Shown: piece by piece, positions 1 to 12,300 of the stretch
Layout of the letters: each line of letters begins with the position of its first letter
Numbering within the stretch: the first letter of the stretch is position 1
Assembly: GCA_037974665.1 (NCBI GenBank)
Contig: CM075765.1
Span: 8,313,501-8,377,500, forward strand
Direction of reading: 5' to 3'
Length of the DNA: 64,000 bases
Source of the DNA: Ehretia macrophylla
Lineage: Eukaryota; Streptophyta; Magnoliopsida; Boraginales; Ehretiaceae
Notes under the pieces: model-generated
The model's input: the letters and a program-made list of their open reading frames with translations, nothing else
Told to the model about the DNA's origin: nothing
Databases searched by the model: none
Program-made: the position numbers and the translations under genes

Positions 1-930
1 AATAAAAGAACAATTCTATTATATTATACAAATCATTTACATTACTACTCTTAATTCCTAGAACATACCAAACATGTTATTCGCATTCCTAAATTCATTC
101 CATTCCCAATTTTATTCAATTCTTTGACTTATTCCATTCCTTCCCAAATTCATTCTAGTGTACTAATCGTTACCTTAAGAAATTCAATTCTTCTCAATTT
201 TACCAATCTTTTCCATCAAATCAATGGAATCAAGAATGAGCTGGAAATGCAACTAATGAGGACAAATTTCCTGAAAGAAAACTCGTAGAAAAATTGGAGG
301 AAACCTCTTAGGATGAGGAAAGCATAATCAAATAAAAAATCAAAATAAGATGGATGGAAGAGGGCGATGCCATTTTTTCTATTATTTCATGGAGTGATTA
401 ACGGGAGACTTGCAAGAATTTCCCCATTCACGGCGGTTTCAAACAGATAAAGAATAAGAAAGTCATTTCAATGTTATCTTTTATCAAAGTCAAAATTGTT
501 ATTCCTTTTGAATATGAATTGATTGCTGTGTATATATACTGTAGGCCCAATAATCAATAAAATTGTATAATAAGCTAAAGATATTAAATTGCTCATAAAA
601 GTAAAATTGTTCTACTAATTGTCTCAAGATTCAACCATAAAGAAAATTAAGCAAAATAGTCATGCTCTATACAAAGCAATTGAAGTGAGGGCCAAAAAAC
701 CAAAAGTGCCCAACAGTTTTTTTGTTCTCAGCTGACCAACAAAATTTTTCCATCCTTCAAGAATTCATGATTTTCATGAGAATACAACTGAAAGGACCGA
801 ACCATGAGATTCAAAAGCTACTTACCTGTCAATTAAAAGTAAGAAAAAATATTAGTCATGACAAGATTGATTTTTTATTTTTCCTACATAACCAACTAGG
901 CAAGTAATAGATGAATACATAACCTAATAA
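1..930. other. AT-rich intergenic sequence, no clear gene
   Basis: No ORF here resembles a known family. The first ~230 bases are rich in short ATTCC/ATTCA runs, as in decayed MITE ends. On the minus strand the GACAG at 830-826 has a pyrimidine-rich tract before it and could be the acceptor of a very short last exon (825-811) of the coiled-coil gene whose exon lies at 2002-1673. The same bases also form a good donor consensus, so this is uncertain. Confidence 0.4.
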
Positions 931-1615
931 GGCTCCGTTTGTTTGCCGTAAAATATTCTTCCGGAAAACATTTTTCTACTTTTACGGTGTTTGGTAACAC
1001 CGGAAAATTGGTCAACCGGAAAACATTTTACAGTCAAAAATGGTGGGCTACTTTTTGAAGATTTTTCGGTGTTTGGTAACACCGGAAAATTGGTCAACCG
1101 GAAAACATTTTCCGGTCAAAAATTGTAAGCTACTTTTTGGAGATTTTCCGCTGTTTGGTAACACTGGAAAATTGGTCAATTGGAAAATGTTTTCCGGTCA
1201 AAAATGACGGCTAATTCAAAATTTGGGAAAATGTTTTCATTTCTTTGGGAGATGAAAACATTTTCCGGAACTTAACCACTTCTATTTTATGTGTATATTT
1301 TTTTTTTTATATAAATCTCATGTCGAAAAATATTTTTTATTGTACATCCAAACACCAGAAAATATTTTCCAGTATTCTATTTTCCAGGAAAATATTTTCC
1401 TTTAACAAGTTATTTTACGGCAAACAAACGGAGCTCAGTAAAATATTTTTCACTGAAAACATTTTCCAAGAAAACATTTTTTACTTAAAATATTTTCCAC
1501 AAACAAGTTATTTTACGGTAAACAAATGGAGAAAAATATTTTATTTTTTAAGAAAACATTTTCTACTGAAAATATTTTCCACAAATAAATTATTTTACGG
1601 CAAACAAACGGAGCC
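931..1615. mobile_element. Tourist-like (PIF/Harbinger-type) MITE with internal tandem repeats
   Basis: The ends are near-perfect inverted repeats: GGCTCCGTTTGTTTGCCGTA at the left and its complement at the right. TAA lies on both sides (928-930 and 1616-1618), which fits the 3-bp target duplication of PIF/Harbinger elements. Inside, about 60-66 bp units built around GGAAAATTGGTCAACCGG are repeated three times (roughly 990-1205), and AAATATTTTCC motifs recur on the right side. No transposase is encoded. It lies in the presumed intron downstream of the exon at 1673-2002. A hAT-derived origin is possible if the TAA match is chance. Confidence 0.75.
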
Positions 1616-1672
1616 TAAGATGTATAAAAAATTCTCATTGTTTAATATGCATGTAATCAATTCAAAGTTTAC

Positions 1673-2002
1673 CTGCGCATGGATAATTAAGTCTAACTTC
1701 TCCTTTAAACTATTGAGCTTAGCCTCCAACTTGTCCTGCTTAGCCCGCATAGCAACTAACTGTGCATCCCATTCCACATCACGTCTCTTCAAAATGTCAA
1801 CTTCAACCCCCAAACTTCGTAACTGAAGAGACATAGCACACCTCTTACAACCAAAGAGGGATGAAGAGGTAGGTCCCAGCCCTTTCCCTCTAACATGACC
1901 AAGGTGTTCCGGGTCCCGTACCTCACGAATGATCTCATTCTCTAAGTCAATATTATCAACTTTAGGTGAGATTCTTTGTTGCTTGAGGGAGTTGCATTGA
2001 TC
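1673..2002 (-). CDS. Coiled-coil exon, CACTA/Ptta-En/Spm-like or uncharacterised host gene
   Basis: This is a 330-bp open stretch on the minus strand bounded by an acceptor (TCTAG before 2002) and a donor (CGCAG|GTAAAC at 1673/1672), 110 codons in phase 0. The first half holds a segment with VRGKGLGP followed by SSLFGC, which resembles the conserved tail region of plant Ptta/En/Spm proteins. The second half is a charged heptad-like helix (residues ~65-105, rich in L, K, E) that should form a coiled coil. No other exon is certain. A CT-rich stretch at 3490-3545 on the same strand could be a 5' leader, and the acceptor at 826 a last exon coding four residues then TGA. It may be a domesticated transposase fragment or a host gene. 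The exon is likely; the function is unknown. Confidence 0.5.
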
Positions 2003-2985
2003 CTAGACATAAAATGGAAAACTCAAACAAAATCAAAACTCAATCAAGTTTTATGCAACTTGTACAAACCAAAGAAAAGGTGCCTAAGAAATATTCTGGT
2101 TCACTACACTTCCCTTGAAAAGGTATACCCCTTGTTTAACACCTTCACAATCTACTGCAAATCGACTTTATAATTTAAAATCCCCAAATAAAGTCAAACT
2201 CTTCACCTATATGCCCATTACATTAGGAAAATTTATTATTGCAGGCGTATAGAAAAGTACATGCATCACTGAATTAGTCATTTCCCTCCACAAAGATGTA
2301 TTACATTGCACCTGCGAACAAGCAATAAAACATGAAGCAATACAATAGGACTCCATTTCATATGAGGGTACTTTCATTTGCCATGATTATCTGAATGCTT
2401 CCAAAATGAAGAACAGAAGTGGAAGAGCTTACTTGACAAAGCCTTTGTGAATCACCAAGTAGTGGCTTAGAGTAACTGAAGTTCCTAGTTTGTTATTGGC
2501 TTTCCTCTAATCTTTCCCACTTAAAATCCAATGGTCAAGAGCACTACTAAATGTCACCTCATCACCCTTCCTATATGGTAGAATTTTTAGGAGATTTGAC
2601 ATTCTTATCATAGAAAAGAGGAGTGACAGAATGAAGGGACGACATAAAACATTATTTGTAAACACAGAAATTATGGCATCTCAATGAATTATAATGTGGA
2701 GATGACTTCATAGATAGTCAAAAGCACCAAATACAGTGGCGCAGCGTTACCATTAAGCTTCATTTGGAGAAAGCTTACAAGTTAGCAAGCACTTGACAAT
2801 GAGTGATCGAATAATAAGAATGTTCTAAAATGCTTATATTGAATCAACAAAAAAGAGCCAGTTCAATTTACGCTTGAAAACTCTTCACGAAATCAATCCC
2901 CTACTATCTTCGACTAGGAATTGAGAATAAAATGCATAAGAAAACAGATATATAATTTATCAGAGACTAAAATGCAGAAGCAGAA
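2003..2985. other. Non-coding stretch upstream of the coiled-coil exon
   Basis: No convincing coding exon was found on either strand. If the exon at 1673-2002 belongs to a larger gene, this would be its intron or leader. Confidence 0.35.
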
Positions 2986-3128
2986 CGCTTAAGTGTAACT
3001 CAACTGGTAAAGATTTTAGAGGTATACCCAGAGGTCGCCCATTCGAGTCCCCTCACGGTCATTGGACATTTATCCACCGTTAACTTTAAAGTTCGGATTA
3101 GTCGAGTAAAACTCGGATTTCAAACAAA
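2986..3128 (+). mobile_element. tRNA-derived SINE with 17-bp target duplication
   Basis: The 143-bp body starts with a tRNA-like head: an A-box-like ACTGGTAAAGATTTTAGAGG, then a B-box-like GTCGCCCATTCGAGTCC. It ends in a short A-rich tail. The 17-bp AAAATGCAGAAGCAGAA flanks it on both sides (2969-2985 and 3129-3145) without a mismatch, so the insertion is fairly recent. It encodes no protein. Confidence 0.88.
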
Positions 3129-3490
3129 AAAATGCAGAAGCAGAAAACAGATAAAATACTCCATACGCTAGACCAAATAACACTTCTCCAAACAGCTGGT
3201 GATATTATATATACATTGACAACGCAGAACATTTGGAATTGATGTACAATTAAAAAAAAGCACCCCATATGGAGAATCAGCCAGAATTAATTGTTAGTAG
3301 TGTATATACAAAGAAGGCCCTAAACGCGAAGCAAATAAAAGAAATAAAGAAAATTTAGCATGATAAGTTAGACCCAGAAAAAAGAAAATAAAGCTAGCAA
3401 TTATAGTGGATCAGTAAGCTAATAGCATACAAAGTTTGGAATTTGAAGCCTTCAGATCCGGCGGGGGGTGGGCTTAGAGACTGATTGTAA

Positions 3491-3493
<3 letters not shown>

Positions 3494-3533
<40 letters not shown>
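3494..3533. repeat. (GA)n microsatellite
   Basis: About 20 uninterrupted GA units (CT on the minus strand). CT runs are common in plant 5' leaders, so it may mark the 5' UTR of the minus-strand coiled-coil gene. The ORF that crosses it is low-complexity and not believed. Confidence 0.9.
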
Positions 3534-3544
<11 letters not shown>

Positions 3545-3545
3545 T

Positions 3546-4713
3546 CTGCTTTAGTATTGGGTTTGTGGAGATTTTTTTTGTTTTTTTTAACCTGACCAAC
3601 GAGCAGTGGTAGAGAGAGAAACTTTAGCGCAATACCCTGTTTCTTAATTAGCGGGAAAATTCTGATGCCCCTCTTTTTCAATAGGAAGCGGTTTCAAGTG
3701 CTGCTAGAATTTTTTTGTAGTGACGTGGCTGACCAGGGGCGAAGTTAGGGGCTCGACGGGGTTACGGCCCTCTAAGGTTTTTGTTTTTAAAAAAATAAAA
3801 TTATGCAGTATCGCCAAACAAATTATAGTGCTTCTATTTTTTTTGTTATCAATTATTTTTTTTAAAATTTTAACTCCCACTATTAAATTTATGACTTCTT
3901 CCTATCCTTGACCACATACATAATGGACTTTGGAAATGGCTATTCAAACTCTATGGCTTGTTGACCCTATAGTAAAATCAACTTGGGAAACCATCAGATA
4001 CAAATTGCCTTCAACTTCTTCATACCATGTCAACTAGTTGAACAAAAACTTTTCCAAACCCTCATTTTGTACTTGGCCCATGTTGGATATGTAGTAGTTG
4101 AGACCAAAGACTTGTCTCTTGACAAATCAAAGATGACATGTATTAAGACAGTGATTGGTATGTAGAAATGAGTTATGAATAAAATGACATTCTTAATTTT
4201 ATTGTAATTCTCATGTTTAGTATGAGGGAATGAACTTGAGAATATCATTCACAAGAGAATCCTATTCCACATACTTGGAAATAGTTATTCGAAACCAAAT
4301 ACATGGGAATGACCCATTCTTATGTATTTGGGAATCAACTTGACTACCATACCCTTTATAAATAATTTGATTCATTCCAATGTACCAATCGCTATCTAAG
4401 AGTTTTGTCATAACTATTCAGAAAATATATAGGACTATATCATTTTTCATGGTAGCAAAAAGGGTTCAAACTCACTAAACTTGCAACTAAACTAATCAAG
4501 TGGGAACACCTCACTAGGCAGACAAACCAATTCTGTACAAGGAAAACGTTATAGGCCTATGTCTTTAGAATTCTACTACGTGATTCTATCTACCATATTT
4601 GGTAGCAAAGGAATTGTAGGATGCATGGTAATGGAATCCTAACTGAAGATTAAATATGTGACAAAATCTTGATGTATTAGGAATAGATCGTATACTAGAC
4701 ATAAGTTTAAGGA
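3546..4713. other. Non-coding; fragment resembling a hAT-type end at ~3735
   Basis: CAGGGGCGAAGTTAGGGG near 3735 resembles the end of the hAT-like element at 4851 but no matching right end was seen. Nothing else is recognisable. Confidence 0.35.
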
Positions 4714-4722
4714 ATCTGTCAC

Positions 4723-4796
4723 TAGACATTTAGTCTAGTGGTATGATTCTCGCTTTATGCGTGAGATATCTCGAAATCAATTCTCAGAGTTAACAT
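4723..4796 (+). repeat. tRNA-Pro-derived sequence (decayed tRNA or SINE head)
   Basis: TAGTCTAGTGGTATGATTCT followed by CGCTTTATGCGTGAGATATC tracks plant tRNA-Pro through the D arm and anticodon arm. The anticodon loop, the T arm and the acceptor pairing are changed, so it is not a functional tRNA. A similar head occurs at ~17990, which suggests a tRNA-Pro-derived SINE family. Confidence 0.6.
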
Positions 4797-4850
4797 TTTA
4801 AGTGATGTAATAGACTTGTAAAAAAATTGATAGGGAGTATCCTTTGTTAG

Positions 4851-5784
4851 CAGGGGCGGAGGGACATTTGTCCCAGGGGGTGACTTTCCCCCTACTGGTG
4901 AGGGTATATTAGTAATTTAACACTGTTTTAAGAAATTTAAAACAGAAACCTAATACAAACCGAGGTTAGCACAAAATTCCAAAATGCCAAAGCCACTTTA
5001 CTCTTGTCTTTCTCTCACCACTAAAGCTACTCTAATCCACTCATATTATTATCCAACCCGCACACTTCTACTTAGAATCACTTCGAGGTATTTTTTTTTT
5101 TTTTTGATAAATATTTGTAATGCCGTGGTCTTATATCTGCTCAAAGCAAGTATTACTTAGTTACTTTAATATTTTGATTTACTTTGTTAGGGTTGAGATA
5201 AATTTTGTATTGTTCTATTAGAAAAATGAATAGTTAAAGTACCGATAAATTATTCCAACTTGTAATGATTTGAATAATTATTTATAGCCACATTGTAGAA
5301 GCACGATTTCATTTTTAATTTAGATATAGAGTTTGGTTTTCTATCTTTTTTATTGTTGAGAATAATTTCTTAATGACATTTGAACAAGAACTTAAATTCA
5401 AGACAAAATATTATATGAACATTAGAGTTGTATAATAATACAATTGTCATCAACAGCATTACAACTAGGTCATCACCTAAGTCACAAAAAATGAGAACAC
5501 GACGGGACAATTATAAAATGTACTTTTTCTATGTACAATAACTATAGTTATTTATTTTCTTCTATTTTGTATATTAAGTCGTTATTATATATGTGTGTTT
5601 GCTTACATGTATGTAATTGTTATAATGTGCATCAAATGAGAGGGAGTTACTTGAATATCTCATTTATGCTATAATATGCCTAAATTAAGTATTATTTTAT
5701 GCATAGATGAACGTCATCAAATACCTATTATTGACTTGTCGCTGTAGTGCATCCCCTGACCCCGAGTGCCTAGCTCCGCAACTG
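4851..5784. mobile_element. Non-autonomous hAT-like element with 8-bp target duplication
   Basis: The element begins CAGGGGCGGAG and ends CTCCGCAACTG, short imperfect inverted repeats. TTTGTTAG lies directly outside both ends (4843-4850 and 5785-5792), an exact 8-bp target duplication as expected for hAT elements. The 934-bp interior is AT-rich and has no transposase ORF. The word GGGGCGGAG is common at the ends of many plant non-autonomous elements. Confidence 0.8.
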
Positions 5785-5792
5785 TTTGTTAG

Positions 5793-6733
5793 GATAGATA
5801 CTCTAATTAGCTTTGATTTGTTTTGTGTTAACTAACCTTTAATTTTGCACATATATATTTTTGGAATTAACGGAACACTGCTAACTTAGCAAAAGAAAAA
5901 AAAGAAGACGTTATGCTTGTTTAAAGATATCTCAACTATTATTTAGTGATTTTATTTGATTCGTTTAAGTAAAAATGTTGAATTTGACTAAGCAGGGCCT
6001 AGGTTCCAAGAAAATAGGCCATAAATTAATGGTATTCAAATCAAGTCTAGCTCAACAAATTAACTAAGGATCGAGAAGGTACTTTAAAGTTTGAATTTCT
6101 GACTAATTCAAATAATATGCATACAACATGTCAAAGTTGTATGACGATGCCATTTTTGTTTATTTATTTTTATCATGTAGTAAAAGATTTGACTTTACAA
6201 ATCTTAAATGTTTCAACCCCTAGAAATGGTACTTGTATCCTATCGTGTGGAAATCCCTTTTGATGACTTTTACTCACTCTTCAATCCCAAAATTTAATAT
6301 ACAAGTATCAAGAACGATCAAAATATTACGGCTTACAAGTATGAAGAGGAAAGGAACTACCCATGTCGATTCACCATCTAAAACAATCTGCATTCAGTAA
6401 CGTTTTGCATGTTATTGTCAACCACCTCGTAAATTTTTTCCGTGACAAAGCCATTGCTTCGTAATAATTTCATCTACTCTAACATTTCATTGTATATATT
6501 TTCTCCTTTAAATTTTTCTTAAACTCTATGTTGCAGTAGAAAGTTACAATATTTCTCAAAACAATGTAATTAGCTAAGAATCATTAATGTTACTATGATG
6601 CTACATTGCTGAAGTTTCTGCTACTGAAGCCAACTTTGCTTCTCAAATGAAATACTTCTAACCAACCGTTGCACAAATAATATTAACTAAATTTTGAAAA
6701 AGAGTAGTCAAATAACTTTTAGTTGACTTGTGT
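5793..6733. other. AT-rich intergenic sequence
   Basis: No gene, repeat boundary or RNA gene was recognised. Confidence 0.4.
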
Positions 6734-6743
6734 AGTAATACAA

Positions 6744-6869
6744 GTGATTTATTATTTTTCTTTTGATTCAAAGGAGGTTTAAAGCCGTATAATATAACTA
6801 GCAAGATTCAAACTCGCAACTTCTTGTATACTGCGAATAACCTTACCATTGGACCAAAGCCCTAGTGGC
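6744..6869 (-). mobile_element. tRNA-derived SINE, family A copy 1
   Basis: Read on the minus strand it begins GCCACTAGGGCTTTGGTCC, has an A-box-like TGGTCCAATGGTAAGG and a B-box-like GTTGCGAGTTTGAATCTTGC, and ends in an A-rich tail. AGTAATACAA flanks both ends (6734-6743 and 6870-6879). Copies 2 and 3 lie at 8372-8542 and 13319-13442. Confidence 0.85.
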
Positions 6870-6879
6870 AGTAATACAA

Positions 6880-7638
6880 TTATTTTTCAATTATATGAAT
6901 GCTATTCTTATTTATGGCAAGAATTTGATTCTAACTTTTGTTTCAAGAGGTGAACTTTTCTCTATGATGATAGGTCACCAAATTCCTAAAGTAGTACTCA
7001 CTATCATACAATTGCCTTGAAACAAATGACGCACATGTCTATTTGGGGTTAGCGTTGCTTCAATCATTGATGTTGATAACCTGTAACCAAGCATGAATCA
7101 TCACATTACAAACATTTTGAAATATTGCAACCAACAAAGATTGAATTGGTAATTAGGTTTTTTAAGTGGCCTCAAATTCACAATTTAGTAATTACACATG
7201 ATACTTTGGGAAATACTGCATTAATTTAGCAGGCAAGGGTAATAATAGTCCTAACTCTGCAAAAAGTCCGATTTCGTCCCTAAAGTACTCAAATTTTATA
7301 AGTTTTAGTCCATAAACTATTTAAAAGGTTCCACAATTGGTCATTTTAGTGATTTCCATCCAAAAATTAATGGAGTTGGCTAGGTGCATTGCACATGCAT
7401 TTGTTTAACTTAAAATACAAGGACAAAATAATCAAACAAACTTATCTAGTTTTAAGTATGGTACACTTGGGATAATCAAATTAACAAACTTATCTAGTTT
7501 TAATTAAAATTAGTGACGGAAACCTTCCGTCACCTGTGTCTGTTTTTCTTATAATGATCGTAAGTGTTGCATTTGAAGGCTATAAAAGTGTTTCAAGAAG
7601 AAACATGATGCTTCAATAAGATAGAATTGTCAAAGCAT
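6880..7638. other. Region 3' of the transporter gene, repeat-derived in part
   Basis: This stretch contains short phrases seen in plant non-autonomous elements (around 7260-7520) but no readable ends. The 3' UTR and polyadenylation site of the minus-strand transporter should fall here; I cannot fix them. Confidence 0.35.
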
Positions 7639-7840
7639 TTACAAAACAAAGATAGGTAAAAGCATGAGAAAGTTATTATTACCTTGATCAGTATTCACTT
7701 GTAAGTGATTTGAGATTGTGATTGTTTCTGGAGATTTCAAGTTCCATTCTGTATCTGATTGCTTTGGTGTTGTTATACTACTTGCTTTACCCCATAACAC
7801 AATGTATACCCCCAATATTATCACTATTCCTCCTAATACA
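7639..7840 (-). CDS. WAT1-related transporter, exon 7 (C-terminus)
   Basis: Acceptor GGCAG ends at 7841. The exon encodes the last helix (GGIVIILGVYIVLWGK) and a hydrophilic tail, ending with TAA at 7641-7639. A GTAATA after CAAG at 7682 could act as a donor to a further exon, but reading through gives a normal family length. Confidence 0.82.
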
Positions 7841-8374
7841 CTGCCATGTAGAAGTAGAATAGAAGAGTTAATAGCATGCTCAAAACATTTTTTTGCGTCA
7901 AAGCTAAAATAAAAATAATTTAAATAGGGATTGCGCGTATTACTTTACGATAAATTGGCAACCTAAGTACTATGATTTGATGATTATTTAGTTTTCCCAT
8001 GCCTTATAAACTTTACTCGCCTAAATTTGATCAACGTGCACTTGAATTTTATTAGCTTGTTGAAGTCTTTTTGCTTTTTAATTTTCTCCACCTATGGAAA
8101 TTGAGTTGTAAATGAGGCAAAGGACAAATTCTGAAGTTGATGAAGTAAATATGTAATTGATTTAGCTCGTTTGGCGTCCATGAAACGACTTTTGAAGTTT
8201 TCTACACTCATTTCAATGACAAATACCTATTAATGAATATGCATATATCCTTTTGTAAAAATTACAATGAGTTATATATTTCCAAAAGCAATGCCTTCTT
8301 AAAAAACTTAGTCTTAGTATAATTTGGACCCTCTAGTTTCTATGGGGTTTTAATGTTTGGAAATAATGTATGTA

Positions 8375-8423
<49 letters not shown>

Positions 8424-9303
8424 TTTTTTTTTTTTTGATTCATGAAGGGCCTAAAGCCATACAACGTAATCAACGAAATTCGAGCTCACAACCTCTCGCA
8501 CACATACTGAGTTGCATACTAGTAGACCAAAATTCCAGTGGCAAAAATAATGTATATTGTCTTTAATAGACTGTTTGAAACAAATGAATTCCACAAAATT
8601 TTGCGGAATTCATTTGTAAATCCAACTTTTTATGTTTGGAAACACTATTTTAAAAAAATAAAAATTCAGGATTTGCAAATCTTGGATTTTCTTAAGACTT
8701 ATCCAAATCCTTGCTCAAGAGGTGAAATTTACAAATTCACGTTTTTTAGGTTAGTTTCTTTCTTTTGAGGACAAAATTACCCTTTAAATTTTTCTTTACA
8801 CTTAAGTTTAACTTTGACTCAAATACAAAGATAAAAAAATAAAATATATTTCAAACTATCTCCCTCACCATTCTTCTTTAAATAAAATGATTGAACTAAT
8901 GTAATTATTAATAAATTGTACGTGAAAGAGTTTAATATAGTTGAACTGGCTCATATAGTTGGTGAAACTACATGTTTCTTCAATTGACTTAAGTAAATAA
9001 TAGAGATGCCTTATCATTTAAAGAGAAGAATGAGCTAAAGAAATTTAACCAATGATATATGAGTAAAATTAAAGTTGTATAAGAAAAGGATTTGGATATA
9101 TACCTTCCTAAGCGTAGTGCCTCGTCAAGGAGTAATGAGCTTCCCAATGCCACAAACAAAAGTGTCGACGGGTTAAACACTGAAACGAATAATGGGCCTC
9201 TTATTCTAGAGCACCATGTCAAAAGTATCACAACAAGGCCAGACCCTAAAACTCCCTACAAAATACACACATAGCACAAGGATAGATTTAACTATCAAAG
9301 ACT

Positions 9304-9343
<40 letters not shown>

Positions 9344-12300
9344 TTGTAAACAAGGTATTATCAATTTTACATAATATCCTCTATGTAAACAAGGTATTAG
9401 CAATTTGTAAACATTTTTTGTCGCCCGAAAACTTTTTTCTTATAGTGTCAATAACTTTCATGGAAAATGTCTAAAGTTTTCATTTACTTAAGAGTAAAAT
9501 GTACCATACCTCTCTGTATTTTTATAAAGTTGCGTTATAAATCCTGTGTTTTCAAAAGTCGCACAACACCCCTTGTGTTATCCAAAATGTTACACAATTG
9601 CCCTTATCATGAGTTCCGTTAATGTCCGTTAGTTATAGTTATTAAAAGACGAAAATGTCATTTTCTATAAATAATAATTTTGTGCATTTCACACCCCTAA
9701 TTTCTGCAAACCTATTTTGAAAGACGAACTGAACCTTTCACTGACTGAGACTTCTTGGTCAGAAGAAGACCTCAAAGATATTCAGCAAAAAAAAAAAAAA
9801 AAAGACCTCAAAGATCCAAAAAATTGTATGAGATGACAGTTCTTCTTAATGCACAAAGAGAATTTGTGACAAAATATTGAATTCACAGTGGAAAATGAAG
9901 TGGTGCCAAGAAAGTTTTCTACCTAAAAGTGAAGGGCAAGAATTTAAAAAGCAATTGAGGTTAAATTAACGGATTTTAGGCAAGAATTTGTAACAGCAAT
10001 GGTTGAATACAAATGCGGCCTAAGGTGGGGTTAGAAGATACTTTTTGTACTTTCTTTTTAAAAAGCAATTGAGGTTAACGGATTTAAGCTGCAGCAATAG
10101 AGGATTTTAGGCAAGAATTTATAACAACAATTGAGGTTAACAGATTTAATGAACTTCAGGTAATAGTTATACGTTATTTGAGAAAAAAAATAATTATCGG
10201 ATTTAAGCTAATGATGTATTACATAAAATAACCTCTAGAAGATGGTTGAAGTTTGGATTTACAAGGGTTTCAAAATTTGGTGAGGAGATATGTGTGTGCT
10301 TTAAAGTGTGTGTGAGTTTTGTGGTGGTGGCAATTGGTGGAGATATGTGGTGGTGATAGGTTGTGCTAATGGTGAGGAGATGAGGGCATTTTGGTCTATT
10401 AAAATGTGTTTTTAGGCTTCAAACTAATCCCAGTTGCATAAAAGGTGTGTTGCATACACTATTCGTTAAGTTTGACAGAAAATTAGACGATAGGGTTTAT
10501 ATAGCAACATTCAAAGAAACATAAGGGGTTATTTGTGATCTTTGAAAACACAGGGTTCATGACGCAACTTTAGAAAAACGTAAGGGAGTATGGTGCATTT
10601 TACTCTTTACTTAATAAACCAGACTAAGAGTATATACAATAATAACAGGAAAGAAAAGTGATAGATAATTACCAAGTAAAATGCAGTAAGTAACCTTATG
10701 TTCCAACCAAGTCTCCATTGAACTCCTTCTCTGTCAATGCACAACGCAAAGACAACAGATTGGATTGCACCCATGAAACTCATTAGTGCTGTACTTGAGT
10801 AGTGGCATGGATAATTTTTACTTATCTTAGCCTATAATTGAAACAAAACAAAAAGTGAGCACATCCTTTAGGAACTTTCTTTTATAACAATCGTTGTGCA
10901 TTGGAAATTTCTTTTCGTATATTTGAAACTCAAGTAACTTTTGTTCATATAATTGGTCCGGTGATTCTAAACATTCATAGCAATCATAACTGATTGTAAG
11001 ATAGGTTTCTTATATTGAAAAATGCACGAGTCAATTTAACATTACCTTTTGCTAGGATTTTTTTATTCATCGTCTTACAATACTAAACAAATTAAAGAAT
11101 ATACAACAAGATGATTGTTATCAATCTCTTCTTTTTGTAATGAGATGTAATGACATGGACCCTACAATTTCATATAGATCCTAAGTTAAACATCTATTTT
11201 TGAAAATTTTATGTCTAACAATTTTGTATAGGCCCTAAGAAATCACAATTTTTTTAGGGAGCCAATACTCAGAGTTGCCAAACTATTTGGACGAAAGCGT
11301 GGTCATATTGGCCACAACAATTTTACATACCATACGCCTCAATAAGTCATACCTTAGCGAGATAGCTACTTAAAATCTTGTTCGCACTATTATGCATCAT
11401 TTTAACTAGTACTGATATATGATTTAAGTTTACTTGGCCCATCTCTTAAATACATAATTTTTTTTTTTTTTTTTGAGTTTAAAAGCTAAAACTAATCTTT
11501 TTAGCCCAGTTTTTGAAGAGCTTTCAGGTAAAAAGTGAAAGCTAAAGTAAGTTAAAAAGTAAAAAGCTCCAAATTGGAGTTTTTTTTTTTTTTTGGGAAA
11601 AAGTTTTTGCAATATTGTTTATTCATCATGGAATAAGCTATTTTTTCTTTTCTTTTCTCAAAATACCCCTCCATATCTTTTTTATTTTATTTTTGAAAAA
11701 GACCTACATATTTTTGGAAGCCCGATAATATTGACACAATAAACCAAACACTTAATGACTTTTGTTCAACAATACTTCTAACGTAACTACTGAAAGCTCA
11801 ACAACTAAAAGTTCATATATAGTTAGGCCAAATAAACCTTAATCATATTGAAGAAATGAGGATGCAAGCCATTAACAATACTAAGTGTTAAAGGACATTT
11901 GATCAATGAGGACAATTAATTGATTCACGAGAACTATAATATGAGTAATGATACAAAGGTTTACTATATACAACCTAATCCTAAAATGTGCAACATGTGA
12001 AGTTGTAAAAGTGAAACAACATAGAAATTCAGGACTAGCTTAGTGATAGACTGCTCTCTTTAATAGGGAGATCAGAGTTCGAATTTCATAGGGGTGAGAG
12101 TCGGGGTATTAAAAAAGAAAAAGAAAAAAGAAAAAGAAAAGTGAAACACCATAGTGCATTTAGTTATATGTCATGCATGCAAAATGTACTACAAAATTAA
12201 AATGGGTGCTTCTATAGAATTTAGGACTTCTAAAGTATTAAATTTCATGTCGGTTTATATATTTCATTCTTTACAAATCATTCTTATCTATTTATGTAGT

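Noticed and set aside
3394..3681. 95-aa minus ORF with Ser-Leu repeats
   Set aside because: Made by the (GA)n microsatellite; no domain and no splice context.
4723..4796. Functional tRNA-Pro gene
   Set aside because: Anticodon loop, T arm and acceptor stem do not match a working tRNA.
8357..8566. ORF with Tyr-Ile repeats
   Set aside because: Translation of the (TA)n tract and a SINE on the opposite strand.
9206..9403. Cys-Val-repeat ORF
   Set aside because: Translation of the (CA)n microsatellite next to the antisense of exon 6.
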